Of a stretch of DNA of 64,000 nt, positions 11,757 through 23,251 are shown piece by piece. The translations under genes and the position numbers were made by a program. The stretch comes from Tribonema minus (lineage: Eukaryota > Sar > Xanthophyceae > Tribonematales > Tribonemataceae): assembly GCA_017506865.1 (NCBI GenBank), contig JAFCMP010000529.1, positions 558,001 through 622,000 on the forward strand. The letters run 5' to 3'. Below the pieces are notes generated by a model. That model was not told the origin of the DNA and made no database searches. It worked only from the letters and a program-made list of their open reading frames with translations. Numbering within the stretch: the stretch's first letter is position 1; each line of letters begins with the position of its first letter.

Positions 11757-14700
11757 TCACGGCTTGATCAGCACCAGCGGCGGAGGCAAACTAGCAGGTT
11801 CCTCGCCGTTGAACTGCAGCGTGTGACGGATGGTGGGTCAGAAAGAGTTGAAGTTGTGACGCCCCCTCACCTTGGCGGCGGCCGCCTCCAGCAGGTCGCG
11901 CGCCCTGGCCCACCTGAAGCGCGCGACGTCAGGAAACCCAAAGACGCCATCAACGAGCGCGCGCAGCCACGCACTTCAAACTTGAGGTTTGTATCAGAAA
12001 GAGTTGAAGTTACAGTGCTCCTCACCTTGGCGGCGGCCGCCTCCAGCAGGTCGCGCGCCGTCGACCAGCTGAAGCGCGCGACATCCGGAAAACCAAATAT
12101 AGTGTCGACGTGCGAGCGCAGCCACGCACTGCAGCGCGCGTCACCCGGGTAGCCGCTGCCGTACGCGCGCGCGGCGGCGTCGCCCGCGAAGACGCCGGGC
12201 TCGCGGTAGCGCCAGCGCGCGAGGGCGCGGTCGCGCACGACCTTGGCACAGATGGACGCCGCGCTGACTGTTTTGTACAGGGAGTCGGCCTTCTTGGCGA
12301 CGGTGAAGCCGATGCCTGAGGGAGGGGGGGGGGGGGGGGTATGATGTACTTAGGGTAGTTGTCGATCAAGCGTGCAGACAGTTGTGCTGAAGCGTGGGTT
12401 GTGATCAGGTCGCTCGAAGCGCTGCGGCGCGCCGGGCAACACGTCGGTGCGCATCGGCGCTGGCGAAGTCAATGGCGGCAGCAGCCGTGAAGAGAGCGTC
12501 TCGCGCGCGCCAGGGCCTGAAAATGGGGGAGACGAGCGTAAATGGGGGAGTGACAAGCACCACGTTGAAGCGGCGCACGCAACTTCGCCAACGGATTCCA
12601 TGCCGAGGGTGATGTGACCCAAGCTGCTGCCCCGGCGCACGGCGCGTCGTCGTAGGCCCTGCACGAAGACGTGCGCAAGCGTCGCCGCACGTTGCGACAC
12701 GCGGCCGCGGGACGCGTGGTCCCATGCGTATTCGCACATGGGCAACAATCACACACATCGCCCTTCAGTCCTTCACACGGCTTGCCAGGCGGTTGGTCGC
12801 CCGCACGCCCGCACCATGCAATTGCAGAGTCTCTGGCCCCGCTTCAAACAGCCCCCCCCCCCCCCCTCCCCCGCCGCCCCCCCCTCACACATCAAGATGC
12901 AAGGAACTGTACCTGGGAACTCGCGGCGCAGCGCGCGCGCGTAGTTGTCGGGGTCGCCCACCGTGTCCACGTACACGTGCGTGAGCGCCACCGCCCGGCC
13001 GAGCGCGTGGCGTATCATCTCGGCGGCGGCGGCGTGGCTGATGGCGTTGAGCGAGTGCGGCGCGCGCCGCAGCATGCGCGCGCTGAGCTCGCGCGCGCCG
13101 AGGACGCGCAGCACCCAGCTGCGGCGGAGCGGAGGGTGCATGGCGCGTGTTGAGCACTGAGCACTGACACCACATCGTCAGTTGAACACTGCTGCTGTAC
13201 TTAGAGCTCGCGCGCGCCGAGGACGCGCAGCACCCAGCTGCGGCGGAGCGGAGGGGGCATGGCGCGTGTTGAGCACTGACACTACGCTGCAGCGCACCGC
13301 TTCTGTGTTGTTGTCGTTGAACAGTGTCTGCATTTTCTAGCAATGGGCGTGCGCCGCGGCACTGCAGGATGAGCAGCACCCAGCTGCGGCGGAGAGGGGA
13401 GGGGGCGGATGCAGCGCATGTTGAGCACTGGTGCCACATCGCAACGCACGCACTGCTTTTTTCATTGTGAACAGGGCCAGCGTCTGCATGTCTGCATTTT
13501 GAGCAGGTGGCGTGCGGAGCAGAGGGGGTGGGGCGGATGCTGAGCGCTGGTGCCCACATCGCAATGTGCCGTACTGCGATTTGAACAGGGGCCACTGTCT
13601 GCATGCTGCAGCAAATGGCGTGCGCCGCAGCAATGCAGGATGCGCAGCGGCGGCGGAGCGGAGGAGGCCGTGCGGCGCGCGGTCAGCATTGGTGCCACAC
13701 GCGCGCTCAGCATTGGTGCCACATCGCAGCGCCCTGCTTCTTCATCAATACTTCAATTGTTGAACAGAGCCAGTGTCTGCATTTTGCAGCAGGTGGTGTG
13801 CGCCGCGGCGTCGCAGGACGCGCAGCGCGCGGCTGCGGCGCAGCGACGGACTGTGGCGCGGCGTGCGCTGGGCTCTGACGCCACACTGCGGCGCCTTCGG
13901 CGCTTTCGACGAGAGGCACTGCGCTGCGCGCGCCAAAGCACGGCGTCCGCTGCCGCGCCTCGGGACGCTCCCAGCTGCGCACTGACACCACACGTTTTCA
14001 AATGTCAAGACCACGCGCCGCGGCAACTTGCGACGTGCAGCACGCAGCTGCGGCGGAGCGCGGGCGGCGCGGCGCTGAGCACTGACACCATATCGCAGCG
14101 CAGTGACGCCTTGAAGGCGAACGCGCTTCACACCGACACGACGTCGGGGCTCAGCGCCGAGGAAGAGCTGAGCACTGACGTCGCTCTGGCAGCGCTGCCA
14201 TGCTCTGACAAACAAGTGTGCACTCCGCGGTTCGAAAGTACGACGCGCGTGACAGCACAGCACCCAGTGCGCGGGACCACGGCGCGCGCCGATTGAGAGT
14301 TGCAACGATGCTATGTATACAGACGCAGCATGCTGCGAAGGAGCAGCATGGACGCGCTGACGCAACGCGCTGCTCCGCCATCAGGCCCTTATAGAGCTCC
14401 TCAATCGTGCGCAACATAAAATCAAACCGGCAGTGCTGCGGGGGGCTGTCTTTGGGTCTACATCAAGAAGTGCTTCAATGAAGTATCTGCAGCAAGCGCG
14501 CCGCGGCTTGGGCTTACCCAATGCGCTGCTCCGCCATGATGCTCTTGTAGAGCTTTGGGTCTTCTTCAACAAGTACTTCAATGAACTACGCACTCGCACT
14601 GCCACATGCACTTACCCAATGCGCTGCTCCGCCATGATGCCCTTGTACAGCTTCTCTCGCTTGTCCTCGCTGAGTGCCTTGGAGTCGTCGTATCCCAGTT

Positions 14701-15843
14701 TCTGCAATGGGCAGCGGGCGAAGTGCATTGGTTGGAAAAGGTCTTCCGATGACCGTGCCGTCACTTTCACAAGGCCTCGAGAGACACCGGCATCCGGTGC
14801 ATTCCTGCTATGTCAATTGGTGCCCCACTGACAATTGTACAGCCCTGCAATCAACAGCACATGTTAGTGCTGCGGCGAAGTGCCTGGTTCCACTTTATGG
14901 CCTCGGACGCTGCAGCGCGCAAAATGCTATCGCAGCGCATGCCTGTGTCGAGCGTTGCGCACCGCATCACCTGCTGGGTAATCGACCTCCACAGAGTTGC
15001 TTGGTCACACCTCACATTAGACGACAGCGTCAACTTTCAAGTTTTACATGTGCGACACCACAACCTTGAAGTTCACAACAAGATGTAGACGATGAGTGCA
15101 CTGTCCATCGTGCAAGCAGCGGCAGCCATCGTGGATTCATGTATGTTTGCCCGCTGTTGCATATGGCATGACCTCTTGCTGCACGGCATGATGCGTACAT
15201 TTGTCCTGTGCGGAAAATTGCACTGCTTTCAGCGCTGCATGAGTTGAGATGTTTCCACGATGGATTTCAACTTGCCGCGTCCAGTGCGGCACATCGCGCG
15301 CAAAGGCGCAAATTGCCACGCAACGCAACTGACAAAACGTTTGTGTTGATGACTTGTGCTCGTGCACTTCACCGCTGGCTGCTATCAGGCAGATCGTACA
15401 AGGCGTCACTGGACACATGCACTTGCCTTGATGGCTTCGTCGTCATTCATGGACCAGTACGCAGCTCCATAAGTCATCGGTCCCAGCACCGGCCCTCTGC
15501 CAGCCTCGTCAATGCCCATGATGACTTCCCCTTTTAGGCACTGCTCGGGAACCGCTGATTCAAAGAGACCGGAGGCGAAGCACCAGTCTGGGCCCTCCTG
15601 CGCAGGCTCAGTGGCAGGGACTGCGGGAGCCGCAGCATCATGGGTGTTGATGTGCGTGGGATCCTTGTCGGCTTGCTGCTCCTTGTCGTGCTCCTCCTCT
15701 ATGCGATTGGCGGTGTCGTGATTTTCGGGCTGCGACATGCTGAGGCCTTCGCCGTGATGTAGAGCTCCTAAGCCGTGCTTGAGTTGCCTGCCTCTTGCGT
15801 CTTCGTTCCGCAGTACTTCGCGAAGCGCGAAACTTTCAAACAT
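11757..15843 (-). CDS. RNASEH2A: Ribonuclease H2 subunit A (catalytic subunit), 5 exons
   Basis: Cuts RNA in RNA/DNA hybrids and removes single ribonucleotides from nuclear DNA as the catalytic subunit of RNase H2. Exons, 5' to 3': 15843-15427, 14701-14616, 13118-12913, 12315-12026, 11813-11757; 351 residues, all phases consistent. The catalytic acidic residues are visible: GIDEAGRGP (Asp, Glu), HVYVDTVG (Asp) and KKADSLY (Asp). Other family blocks are LGYDDSKALSEDKRE, SLNAISHAA, TVSAASICAKVVRD, YGSGYPGD and FGFPDVARFSW. The family core is preceded by an acidic extension of roughly 110 residues without motifs. Intron 1 begins GCAAGT, so it is GC-AG. I took the first in-frame ATG at 15843. The start codon lies only 62 bases from that of the divergent DUF1995 gene. 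Confidence 0.94.
11866..11933 (-). repeat. Decayed copy of RNase H2A exon 4 end plus donor
   Basis: Repeats the last ~68 bases of exon 4 (GFPDVARF...ARDLLEAAAAK) and the following GTGAGG donor, with a few substitutions. It lies 160 bases downstream of the true exon end at 12026, inside intron 4. The AGAAAGAGTTGAAGTT sequence next to it is also repeated between the copies. Confidence 0.85.
13190..14560 (-). repeat. Two opposing arrays of exon-border copies in RNase H2A intron 2
   Basis: Acceptor-side copies of the exon 3 start (CTCCGCTCCGCCGCAG then CTGGGTGCTGC) recur near 13230, 13372, 13640, 13815 and 14035, mostly with a GAGCACTGA-type sequence nearby. Donor-side copies of the exon 2 end (ATGGCGGAGCAGCGCATTGG then GTAAG) recur at 14503-14548 and, weaker, 14355-14400. 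Together they make up most of this 1.5-kb intron. Confidence 0.8.
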
Positions 15844-15905
15844 GCGAACTTCAAACGTCAACTTCGAGAGACGAGATCAAAAGCAGTAAGCCGCTGCATA
15901 CACAA
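15844..15905. promoter_or_regulatory. Short shared promoter region of divergent RNase H2A and DUF1995 genes
   Basis: Only 62 bases separate the two start codons, so the transcripts must start within this gap or overlap the opposite gene. No TATA box is visible. The region contains AACTTCAA-type sequence on both strands. A bidirectional promoter is inferred. Confidence 0.45.
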
Positions 15906-18900
15906 ATGAGTGCGCTACGGAGAGCAGTGGTGCTGACTGTAAGCGTGATCCTGCCGGCGGCAGTCACACATGCTTTCTTCAGTGGTGCGCCGCACCAACA
16001 TCATGGGGCTGCACCCGCCTCGCAGCCAGCATGCAGACACCGACACTATCACCGTGAAGCGCCGCGTTGGGCGGAGGCTGGCACAGCAGCAGTGGAGAAG
16101 GATCCATTTACGACGGAACTGCCAGACAGTTTTGACCAGAGGTGCGTCTTCAACGTGAGATGCATGTATGCATGAAACATGCTAAATCCGGATTTGTGAC
16201 AGGCATGCATGCAAGCTGTGCTGCGAGGTATTGTCTGCTTCTAGCATTCCTGCAACCGATTTCAATACAAATGCTTATTGCATAAGTAGCGCATGCACAC
16301 CACTTGTGTTGCTCGACGCAACGTGCATCGTCCAAGAGGATCCGGACGGGGTTCGGTCGATTCAATGCCAACTGTTCTGGTCAAACACGAGGTCACTTTC
16401 TTGGGGTATGAAATTGACTTCAGCACCTGCCATAGCTACTCGGTGCGCGTGCAAAGCAACTTCGCCATCAGATGTTGCAGCACCCGTGGATCCTCATCGA
16501 TGTCGGACGCACATTACTTCAGCATGTGCGCCCTTGCATGGCTTCAACAATGCAGCATGCTTGACTTGCATACATAAGGCCGAGTACAGCAGCAGCACAT
16601 TTGATGACCTGAAATGCACATTCAGTGCCACAACTGTCAGCCGCCTGTGCCAACTTCAACAAATAAAGGCCAGCTACAGAGCTGGTGGATAATTGGCAGG
16701 ACACCTGTTTTCTGTGATGACAGACAGTGGTTCCAGCCTTACTTAGTGCTTCAAAAGGCGCATGTCTGCTGTCCTGCAACAGCTTCGCGAGTGCATCAAC
16801 TCCTGTTCTCACATGACGCAGCACGCCTCACAGTGACACCGCTGGAGACTTGACCAAGTGCACCCCACCATTTCAATCATGAGTAGGGTTGCCAACAGCA
16901 TATAAGGTATATATACGTTATACGTGTATATACGTTATATACTTCTATAGCGTTGTTTGGATTTAGATATACACTTGGATGATAATGCCCCTTTTGCCTC
17001 CATCATACGCTGTTTGGCAACCCTAATCATGAGGCCCACGTCACCCCCCACCCCCTCCACCACCACGATGCCATTGATGGCAGCCTAACCCTAACCCTAG
17101 CCCTGATCATGAGGCCCGCATCACCCCCCACCACCAAGATACCATTGATGGCAGCATCCTGAAAGCAGCGACGATGCCCTGACTTGTGGCGCTCAGAGGC
17201 TTTTCAGTCAGCAGCCCTAGCAATGCTCCCCCTCCATCTGCTGCCTCAGGGGCATCATGGACTCGGCCTCTCCTCAAAATGCCGTCCTGACAAGGCTCTC
17301 AGAATGCCGTCTTGACAAGGCTCTCAGAATGCCGTTTTAACAAGGCTCTGCTCCACCCCCCATCTGCTGCCTTCGAGGCATCATGGACTTGGCTCCGACT
17401 CAAGACAGCATCTATTCATAGTGCCGTCTTGACAAGCCCCCCCCCCCCCCACCCCCCCCCCCACCCCCAACCCCCCGCCCCTTGAGCACTACTTCCCACA
17501 GCATTGTGTCGTCTTGACAAGGCTGCAAGGAATGCCATTTTGACAAGGCTCTGCCCCCCCCTCCCCCCCCTCAACCCTCCCCCCTCCCCCGAACAATACA
17601 CAGCATCGTGGACATGGCGGACGACGTCGTGCGCGCGCTGGAGACGGGCGTGCGCAACGTGCGCGTCGACTTCGACACATCCGTGGGCGACGAAACCTAC
17701 ACCATGCTCAAGCAGTCGCTGCCCATGACTCAGCGACTCGTGAGTCTCGTCGCGCCGCGCCTGCCGGACAACGGCACGCTGCGCCTCTTCTTCCCCGACG
17801 CCGGCACGGCGGCGATGATGGTGCGCGACTGGCGCGTGGGGACGAACGAGAGCCTGGTCCCTGCGAACGTCGCGTTCAGCGGCATGCGGCGCGACTCTCC
17901 GGAGCCCACGGACGCTGGAATACTGGTGCGTTACCAGCGCTTATCAGCAATACTTCGATGTTGAAGTAATTCAATTTTGAAGTATGGCAGTAGAACGTCG
18001 CGTTCAGCGGCATGCGGCGCGACTCGCCGGAGCCCACCGACGCTGGCATACTAGTGCGTGCAATCATCTGTTCGCTAGCACACTTCAAAGTTGAAGTATG
18101 CATACTTTGAGTATATGACAGGCGGCCATGATGGTGGCGCGACTGGTGCGTGGGGACGAACGAAAGCCTGGTGCCCGCGAGCGTCGCGGTCAGCGGCATG
18201 CGGCGTGACTCGCTGGAGCCCACGGACGCGGGCATTTAATACTTCAATGTTGAAGTATGCCAGTGTAAAGATGCGGGTGCGGCGGCATGCGGAGGGAGCC
18301 GCGGGAATCCACGGATGCTGGACTATGGTGCGCGCAAACCGTCTTGCTTGAACCATTATTGCAGTAGCAAAGATCAATGTAGCAATCTTGTACTTCGAAG
18401 TTTTATACTTTGCTGGCGCCGGCGCGCGCCGGAGACGCTCCCGCGCTCCGCAGCGTACGTCGGTACCCGCGCCACATGTGCTGCAGCCAGCAATCACTGC
18501 AGCGACGTGTCACAACACGAGCTTGTGCGCCCCTGTACTTGCGGCTCTTTCCCCACAACAACCGCGTGTCAGGTGCTGTGCCCGCGCAACAGCGAGGCGG
18601 ACGATATCGTGGTCGATGAGCGTCCCTGCGCCCCGTGTTGCTGCAGCCGGCATTCCTCACCGGCATTCCCCGCACTCTTCCCCCCCTCAGACATCACCCC
18701 CACCCGTTCAGACAGCGTCGCCACTGAAGCCACTGCCCACCCACTCTCCCCCCTCAGGTGCTGTGCCCGCGCAACAGCGAGGCTGACGACACGCTGCGCC
18801 TCGTGGAGGAGGTGGCGGCGGCGGGGCAGTTCATGCTGCTGGTGAACCCGGAGCTCGTGAACATGGCCACCACGGGCTACGGCCTTGCGGGGCGGCGCAT

Positions 18901-19695
18901 TCGCGACCTCGTGCTCGCCAAGTTCACCAGCGCATACTACCTGCGGACGCTGACGTGGGGGGCCGTCGCCAAGAGGTATGCATATATGATTGGAGCTCTT
19001 TGGGCACGACGGCTAGACCACGTTTGGCACTACGAATGTGCAGTATGTATGTGCTGCATTGGCGGTGGTTGTACTGACATTTCGCTGGCCGAGTTCACCA
19101 GCACGTACTACCTGCGGACGCTGACGTGGGGAGCCGTGGCCAAGAGGTGTGTGTGTTTGCTAGGGGGCTGGGGTGTGTGGTGGGGGGGGGGTAGTAGTGG
19201 TATATGTAGTGAGATGTGTGTTGTTGACATTGCCGGCCAACTTCACCAGCGCGTACTGCACGCGGGGGCTGACGTGGGGGGGGGGCGTGGCCAAGAGGTA
19301 TGCATGTATGTTGGGGGGGGGCAGGTGGACGATGCTGGTGTGGGGGGGAGACGAAGTAGGCGGATGACACAAGCGCGCCTTACACGTTGTCATGTAACCA
19401 AGCGTCTCGCAGACAGCGCTTCACTGCATGACCACAACAGCTAGTCAGTCACCTACATGCCCCCCCCCTTCACTGCCCTCCGCCTTGCGTCAGGCTCGGC
19501 AAATCATACAGCGTGTGGCAGGAGGACGACGCCCTGGAGGCGGGGTACCGACTGCTGAGAAACGTGGACGCCAAGCCTACGTTTGAGGACCTAGAAGAAA
19601 TATACGACGAGGAGAATGGGCTGTCAAATCGAGCGGATACGCCCGCGTTTCTCAACGCGTTTGCCGATTTCATGAGGGACTTCGGGCGGTTATGA
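15906..19695 (+). CDS. Plastid-targeted DUF1995 domain protein, 4 exons
   Basis: Exons: 15906-16141, 17604-17925, 18758-18975, 19494-19695; 325 residues, all phases agree. The N terminus has a hydrophobic signal peptide ending AAVTHAFFSG, with Phe at the cleavage point, as in bipartite plastid targeting of red-plastid algae. The body fits DUF1995: LPDSFDQSIVDMADDV, VRVDFDTS, LRLFFPDAGTAAMMV, VLCPRNSEADD, QFMLLVNPELVNM and LRTLTWGAVAKR, ending with an acidic tail after YSVWQEDD. Plant DUF1995 proteins include LPA3, a photosystem II assembly factor. A similar role here is possible, but is family-level inference. Introns 1-3 are dominated by copies of neighbouring exon borders. Confidence 0.86.
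17040..17600 (+). repeat. Tandem repeats upstream of DUF1995 exon 2
   Basis: Several unit types: a ~75-base unit beginning ATCATGAGGCCC at 17028 and 17106; a short unit GCCGTCTTGACAAGGCTCTC repeated about six times between 17280 and 17560; and degenerate exon 2 starts (GCATCATGGACTYGGC) at 17251 and 17377. Long C runs at 17437-17480 and 17547-17590 sit just before the true acceptor at 17603. Confidence 0.75.
17926..18335 (+). repeat. Donor-side copies of DUF1995 exon 2 end, with palindromes
   Basis: The exon 2 end (AACGTCGCGTTCAGCGGCAT...GACGCTGGxAT then GTGCGT) is repeated at 17996-18053 and 18148-18236, and in a short degraded form near 18270-18330. Between copies lie near-perfect palindromes of the form TACTTCAA-nn-TTGAAGTA at 17951-17968, 18081-18098 and 18240-18257. 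Confidence 0.85.
18571..19300 (+). repeat. Copies of both borders of DUF1995 exon 3
   Basis: A copy of the exon 3 start (GTGCTGTGCCCGCGCAACAG) with its CAG acceptor lies at 18571-18612, before the true start at 18758. Copies of the exon 3 end (TTCACCAGC...GCCAAGAG then GTRTGY) follow the true end at 18975: 19089-19146 and 19240-19296. If used, the latter could add short cassette segments. Confidence 0.85.
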
Positions 19696-21779
19696 GGGGG
19701 GGTGCAGCTTGCCCATTAATGCTGTGGAGAGACATGGGCCTTCAAGTTTTGGCACAATATGACACTTTTGCGGCAGCAGCTTGGGTCCTGTGTTTGTGCT
19801 GTGTGCATGCTCATGAGCTCGCGCCCCCCTTGCCACTGCGAGCTGTCACAGGTGGTCACTGCAAGCCTTGTCTGACATTGTGGCGCGGGGGGGGGGGGGG
19901 GGGGGGGGGGGGACAGTTGCACAATGGTCGTGTGCACATTTTTTATGAGTCTAGTTCTTGCTCAGGGCATAGAAAAGCCCATCTAATTGATGTCAAGCGT
20001 GCCATCAGACTTTATCATGTACCTTGGGGACAAGGCATATGAAGGTGCACTGACGTTCACTCCTGGGTGACATTGCCAGATGGCTCTCCGACCCCACCAC
20101 CCGGTCCTTGTCCACGGACCTTTCCACCGCTCTGTATACATGTGAGTCATCATCACATTCATGCGTACATATTTATGCACCTGCGCCCGTCAGTGCCAAT
20201 GATCCATGTAACGTGTGCCGTGCCAACACTGGTTTGCTCGAGCGCATACAGCCACTGCTGAGCTTGTCAACTGCCAACCATCGAGGCGCAGGTCACAGTC
20301 ATCGCATTCGGCAAAGGCCGCCCTTGTCACCGGGCACACCCCAGCAAATCGCAATGCCCACACAGCTACATCATATAGGTGTGCCTGCGCACATGCAGAC
20401 ACCATGCGCAACAGTACCAACGCGTACTTGGTGCTCACCACAGCACGACACTCGTGTATCATACAACGGTGTATGCCACTGGACACAATGAATGGTTCAG
20501 CGAAAAACGCCCCCCCTGTACTGCAGTGCACCAGTCTAACATCATGCACGCCCTTGGGTCGGAATGTTCAACGCAAGTTCACAAAATGGTGGCAGAGCAG
20601 TCAAACACAGAACTTAGGCGGTTTGAAACACCATGGGTGGAACGTGCAACATACGTGCACAGAACGCAGCAGAGAAGTCACAAAGAGCACCTGGGCAGTT
20701 GAAACGACATGGGTGTATTATATGGCGAGCGGTGTCTTGAACATACATGAATAAAGTGGCTGCCAGACCGTGAGGCTATGCCTCCTCCTTGCCTTCCGTG
20801 AGCTGCGCAGTCAGGAAGCAACAGGCAAGCAATGGCAGCAACGAGACACCATCAGTCCACTTTTCTGTGACTGCAAGTAGGTCAAACATTCACAATGACA
20901 TGCAGTAGCCTGCAGCGCTGCTTTGGCAAAGAGCGAGCTGCCTCTGCACTGCCTTCAGCTGCTCGGTGCACTCTGGCAATTCAGCAACGACAGAGCATGC
21001 AGCGTTATCAGCACGTGAGATCATGGCGTGCGGTGACCGCTGCGGCAAATGGTAGTGAACATGGGACAGTCGCTGCGCACACGTGCAGCAGCAGGGGGTG
21101 TCCTCGCTGTGTGACATCAAAGGCGGTTGTGGCACACTTCACTTGAGGTGGTGGTTGATGCTGCTGCTCTGGCAAAGTGCAAGCTGCTTCTGCTGCGCTG
21201 CCTTCGGCTGCGCTGTGCACTCTGACGCATCAGAGCATGCCGCCTTGTCAGCACTTGAGATAGTAAAATGCGGTGACCGCTGTGGCAAATGGTAGTGAAC
21301 ACAGGACAGGCACCGCACGGCACATCATGACAGGCGTGCCGGCGACGCCTTGACACCTTGTTTTGAATGGCTCAACAAAACTGTCTGGCGATCCAGACCA
21401 CCCTTTGCGCACAATGACTCCCTGTCTGATTCAGAGTTGACTCTGTGCAAGAGCATTGTGGACTCGCTGCAGCATGCCAAGATGGCTGCCGCCTGAAGTC
21501 AATGCGGTTATGGCAGATTTCATGTGCAGTACATAGTGTTTATGCTGTGCGCCTGCTGCAGAAAGGCCTGACTTTGACTGGATGCGAAGTCGGTGGATGC
21601 GAGGCTGAAGCAGTGCAGCGCTGTCGAACTTCAACCACTGCGCCATGAGGCTGGCCGTCCCCTGATCTTGGCACCGCCAGCTGAGGGATAAGGAAGCCCT
21701 CACACATACCGTCTCACCATATACTTTATGTGGCTGCTGCGTGCTGGTGAGTACTCTGTAGCGCCTTGGCGGCACGCAT
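19696..21779. other. Intergenic region without recognised gene
   Basis: A run of about 24 G residues lies near 19889-19912. ORFs up to ~180 codons exist on + around 20215-20754, but show no motif, no convincing splice structure and no biased composition, so I do not call a gene. A duplicated block lies at 20919-21308. Confidence 0.5.
20919..21308 (+). repeat. Diverged tandem duplication (~240-bp spacing)
   Basis: Two related blocks, about 20919-21070 and 21162-21308. Both hold CTGCTxTGGCAAAG, GTGCACTCTG, CAGAGCATGC, GCGGTGACCGCTG and GGCAAATGGTAGTGAACA in the same order. No coding sense is apparent. Confidence 0.7.
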
Positions 21780-21927
21780 CTAGGCTAGGAGCTGGAACGT
21801 CATTTGCGAACTGCAGTTGAAGTTCACCTGGTACAGCTTTCCATGAAGTCCGCCTCCTTCTCCCGCGCCGTCTGCTGTGACAATATACAAGTGATGAACC
21901 ACAGGTCATGTTCATGAATTCACGTAC

Positions 21928-23104
21928 CTGGTACAGCTTGGCCATGAAGTCTGCCTCCTTCTCCCGCGCCGTCTGCTGGCGCTTGCCGCGCACGATCTTC
22001 TTCTTTGAGGTCCCGCGCTTGCGGAACTTGCGCATGTTGTCCTGATTGCGCTTCGCCTTCTGCTTCTTGGCGTTGTTCCTGCACGCCATGCTGAGGCGGG
22101 ACTCTGCTGACCCATGTTCGAAACGAAGTCGGCAGCAAGAAAAAATGCAGAGTCACGGGTGATGCGGTGAAGTTGAAGTGACTGCGTACAGATGCTGCCA
22201 CACAGCAATGACATTGGCCGAAGTTGAAGTGACTGAAATGCGTACAGATGACACCACACGGCAATGACGTCGGCAGTACCTTTGTGCAATGGGGAATGCG
22301 ATCATGTGTGCCGGCGCGCTGAGCAAGGGGGGGGCAGTTGCGTGCATGTTCTGCAAGTGACAGGTAATGATTGTCTGGAAGCCGAATTTACGAGTTGAAA
22401 AGGACAGTGTGCATTGATCATCGACGTAAAATCTGTCTTGCAAAAGGCGCAGTAGTGATCATGCCTGTGCCTTGTGGCTAATCATGATGCCAGTGATTGG
22501 AAAACTGCCGATCTGCAGCTGTTACACAACTTTGAGGATAGATACAGAGCTCGTTCTTGCAATTGACTAGACTCTGAAGCGTACGGTAAAGCCAACACGG
22601 CATTATCCAGCCTACAGCTCCAACCAACAAGTCAAGGCCCGCCCGACCGCATCATATGCGTCGGTCTACTCCACACAGAGGCTCACGCAGATGAATACAT
22701 GCGTGCTGCTGCGTGAATGAGAGACGACACTGAATTCTGGCCAAGCGAATGCGTTTAGCTCACTACACTCAAACGATCCTTCAGGGTACACACTCTGTCA
22801 AGTGCGAAGTTGATGTGGAGTGGTGCGTGGCTGTCGCTGCGACAGCAGTAGTTGTGACGACACAAGACGACTAGCTGCTCCAGGATGAGACGCGATTGCA
22901 CGCGATGAGCCAGATGCATCTACCTGATCAGGCGCCGCCGACTGCCGTCTCGCATGGCGTCAGCGCCATGTTGCATGTTTCGTCAAACCCACCTGATGTT
23001 GATGTGCTCTGGCTGATCTGCATGCCCGTGAAAGCGCTTGGCGCCAGGAACGCCGACGCCGTCGCCGCCAGGAACGCCAGAGCGAGAACCACGAGCAGCT
23101 TCAT
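21928..23104 (-). CDS. Small basic plastid-targeted protein, 2 exons certain, 3' end unresolved
   Basis: Exon 1 (23104-22993) encodes a signal peptide ending TASAFLAPSAFTG, a classic ASAFxP bipartite plastid signal. Exon 2 (22103-21928) joins in phase and reads SRLSMACRNNAKKQKAKR, then NMRKFRKRGTSKKKIV...REKEADFMAKLYQ, which is very Lys/Arg-rich. The SRLSMA sequence looks like a stroma-side transit-peptide cleavage site. Donor GTACGT follows LYQ. Downstream, a tandem copy of the exon 2 end (21871-21830) is preceded by a usable CAG but is frameshifted; splicing into it would end the protein after about 15 residues. I do not recognise the family. Size and charge suggest an RNA- or ribosome-associated plastid protein, but this is a guess. 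Confidence 0.68.
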
Positions 23105-23251
23105 AGTGCTTGTTGTCTGCCACCTTCAGCGGATGTGTATTGGTTCCAACGTTGGCACGCTTTTGCCAACGTGGATGACGCTTTCGCGCCAGAATTGAAA
23201 TTGTTGTTGGCCAGCCAGACACACGCGAGAGAACTATAAGCTGCTGGCGCC
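23105..23251. promoter_or_regulatory. Shared intergenic promoter of the small basic protein and RFC3
   Basis: 147 bases separate two divergent start codons. No TATA box or named motif is visible. Bidirectional transcription is inferred from the layout only. Confidence 0.4.

Noticed and set aside
20215..20754. 179-codon ORF on the plus strand in the long intergenic gap
   Set aside because: No motif, no compositional bias like the real exons, no supporting splice structure.
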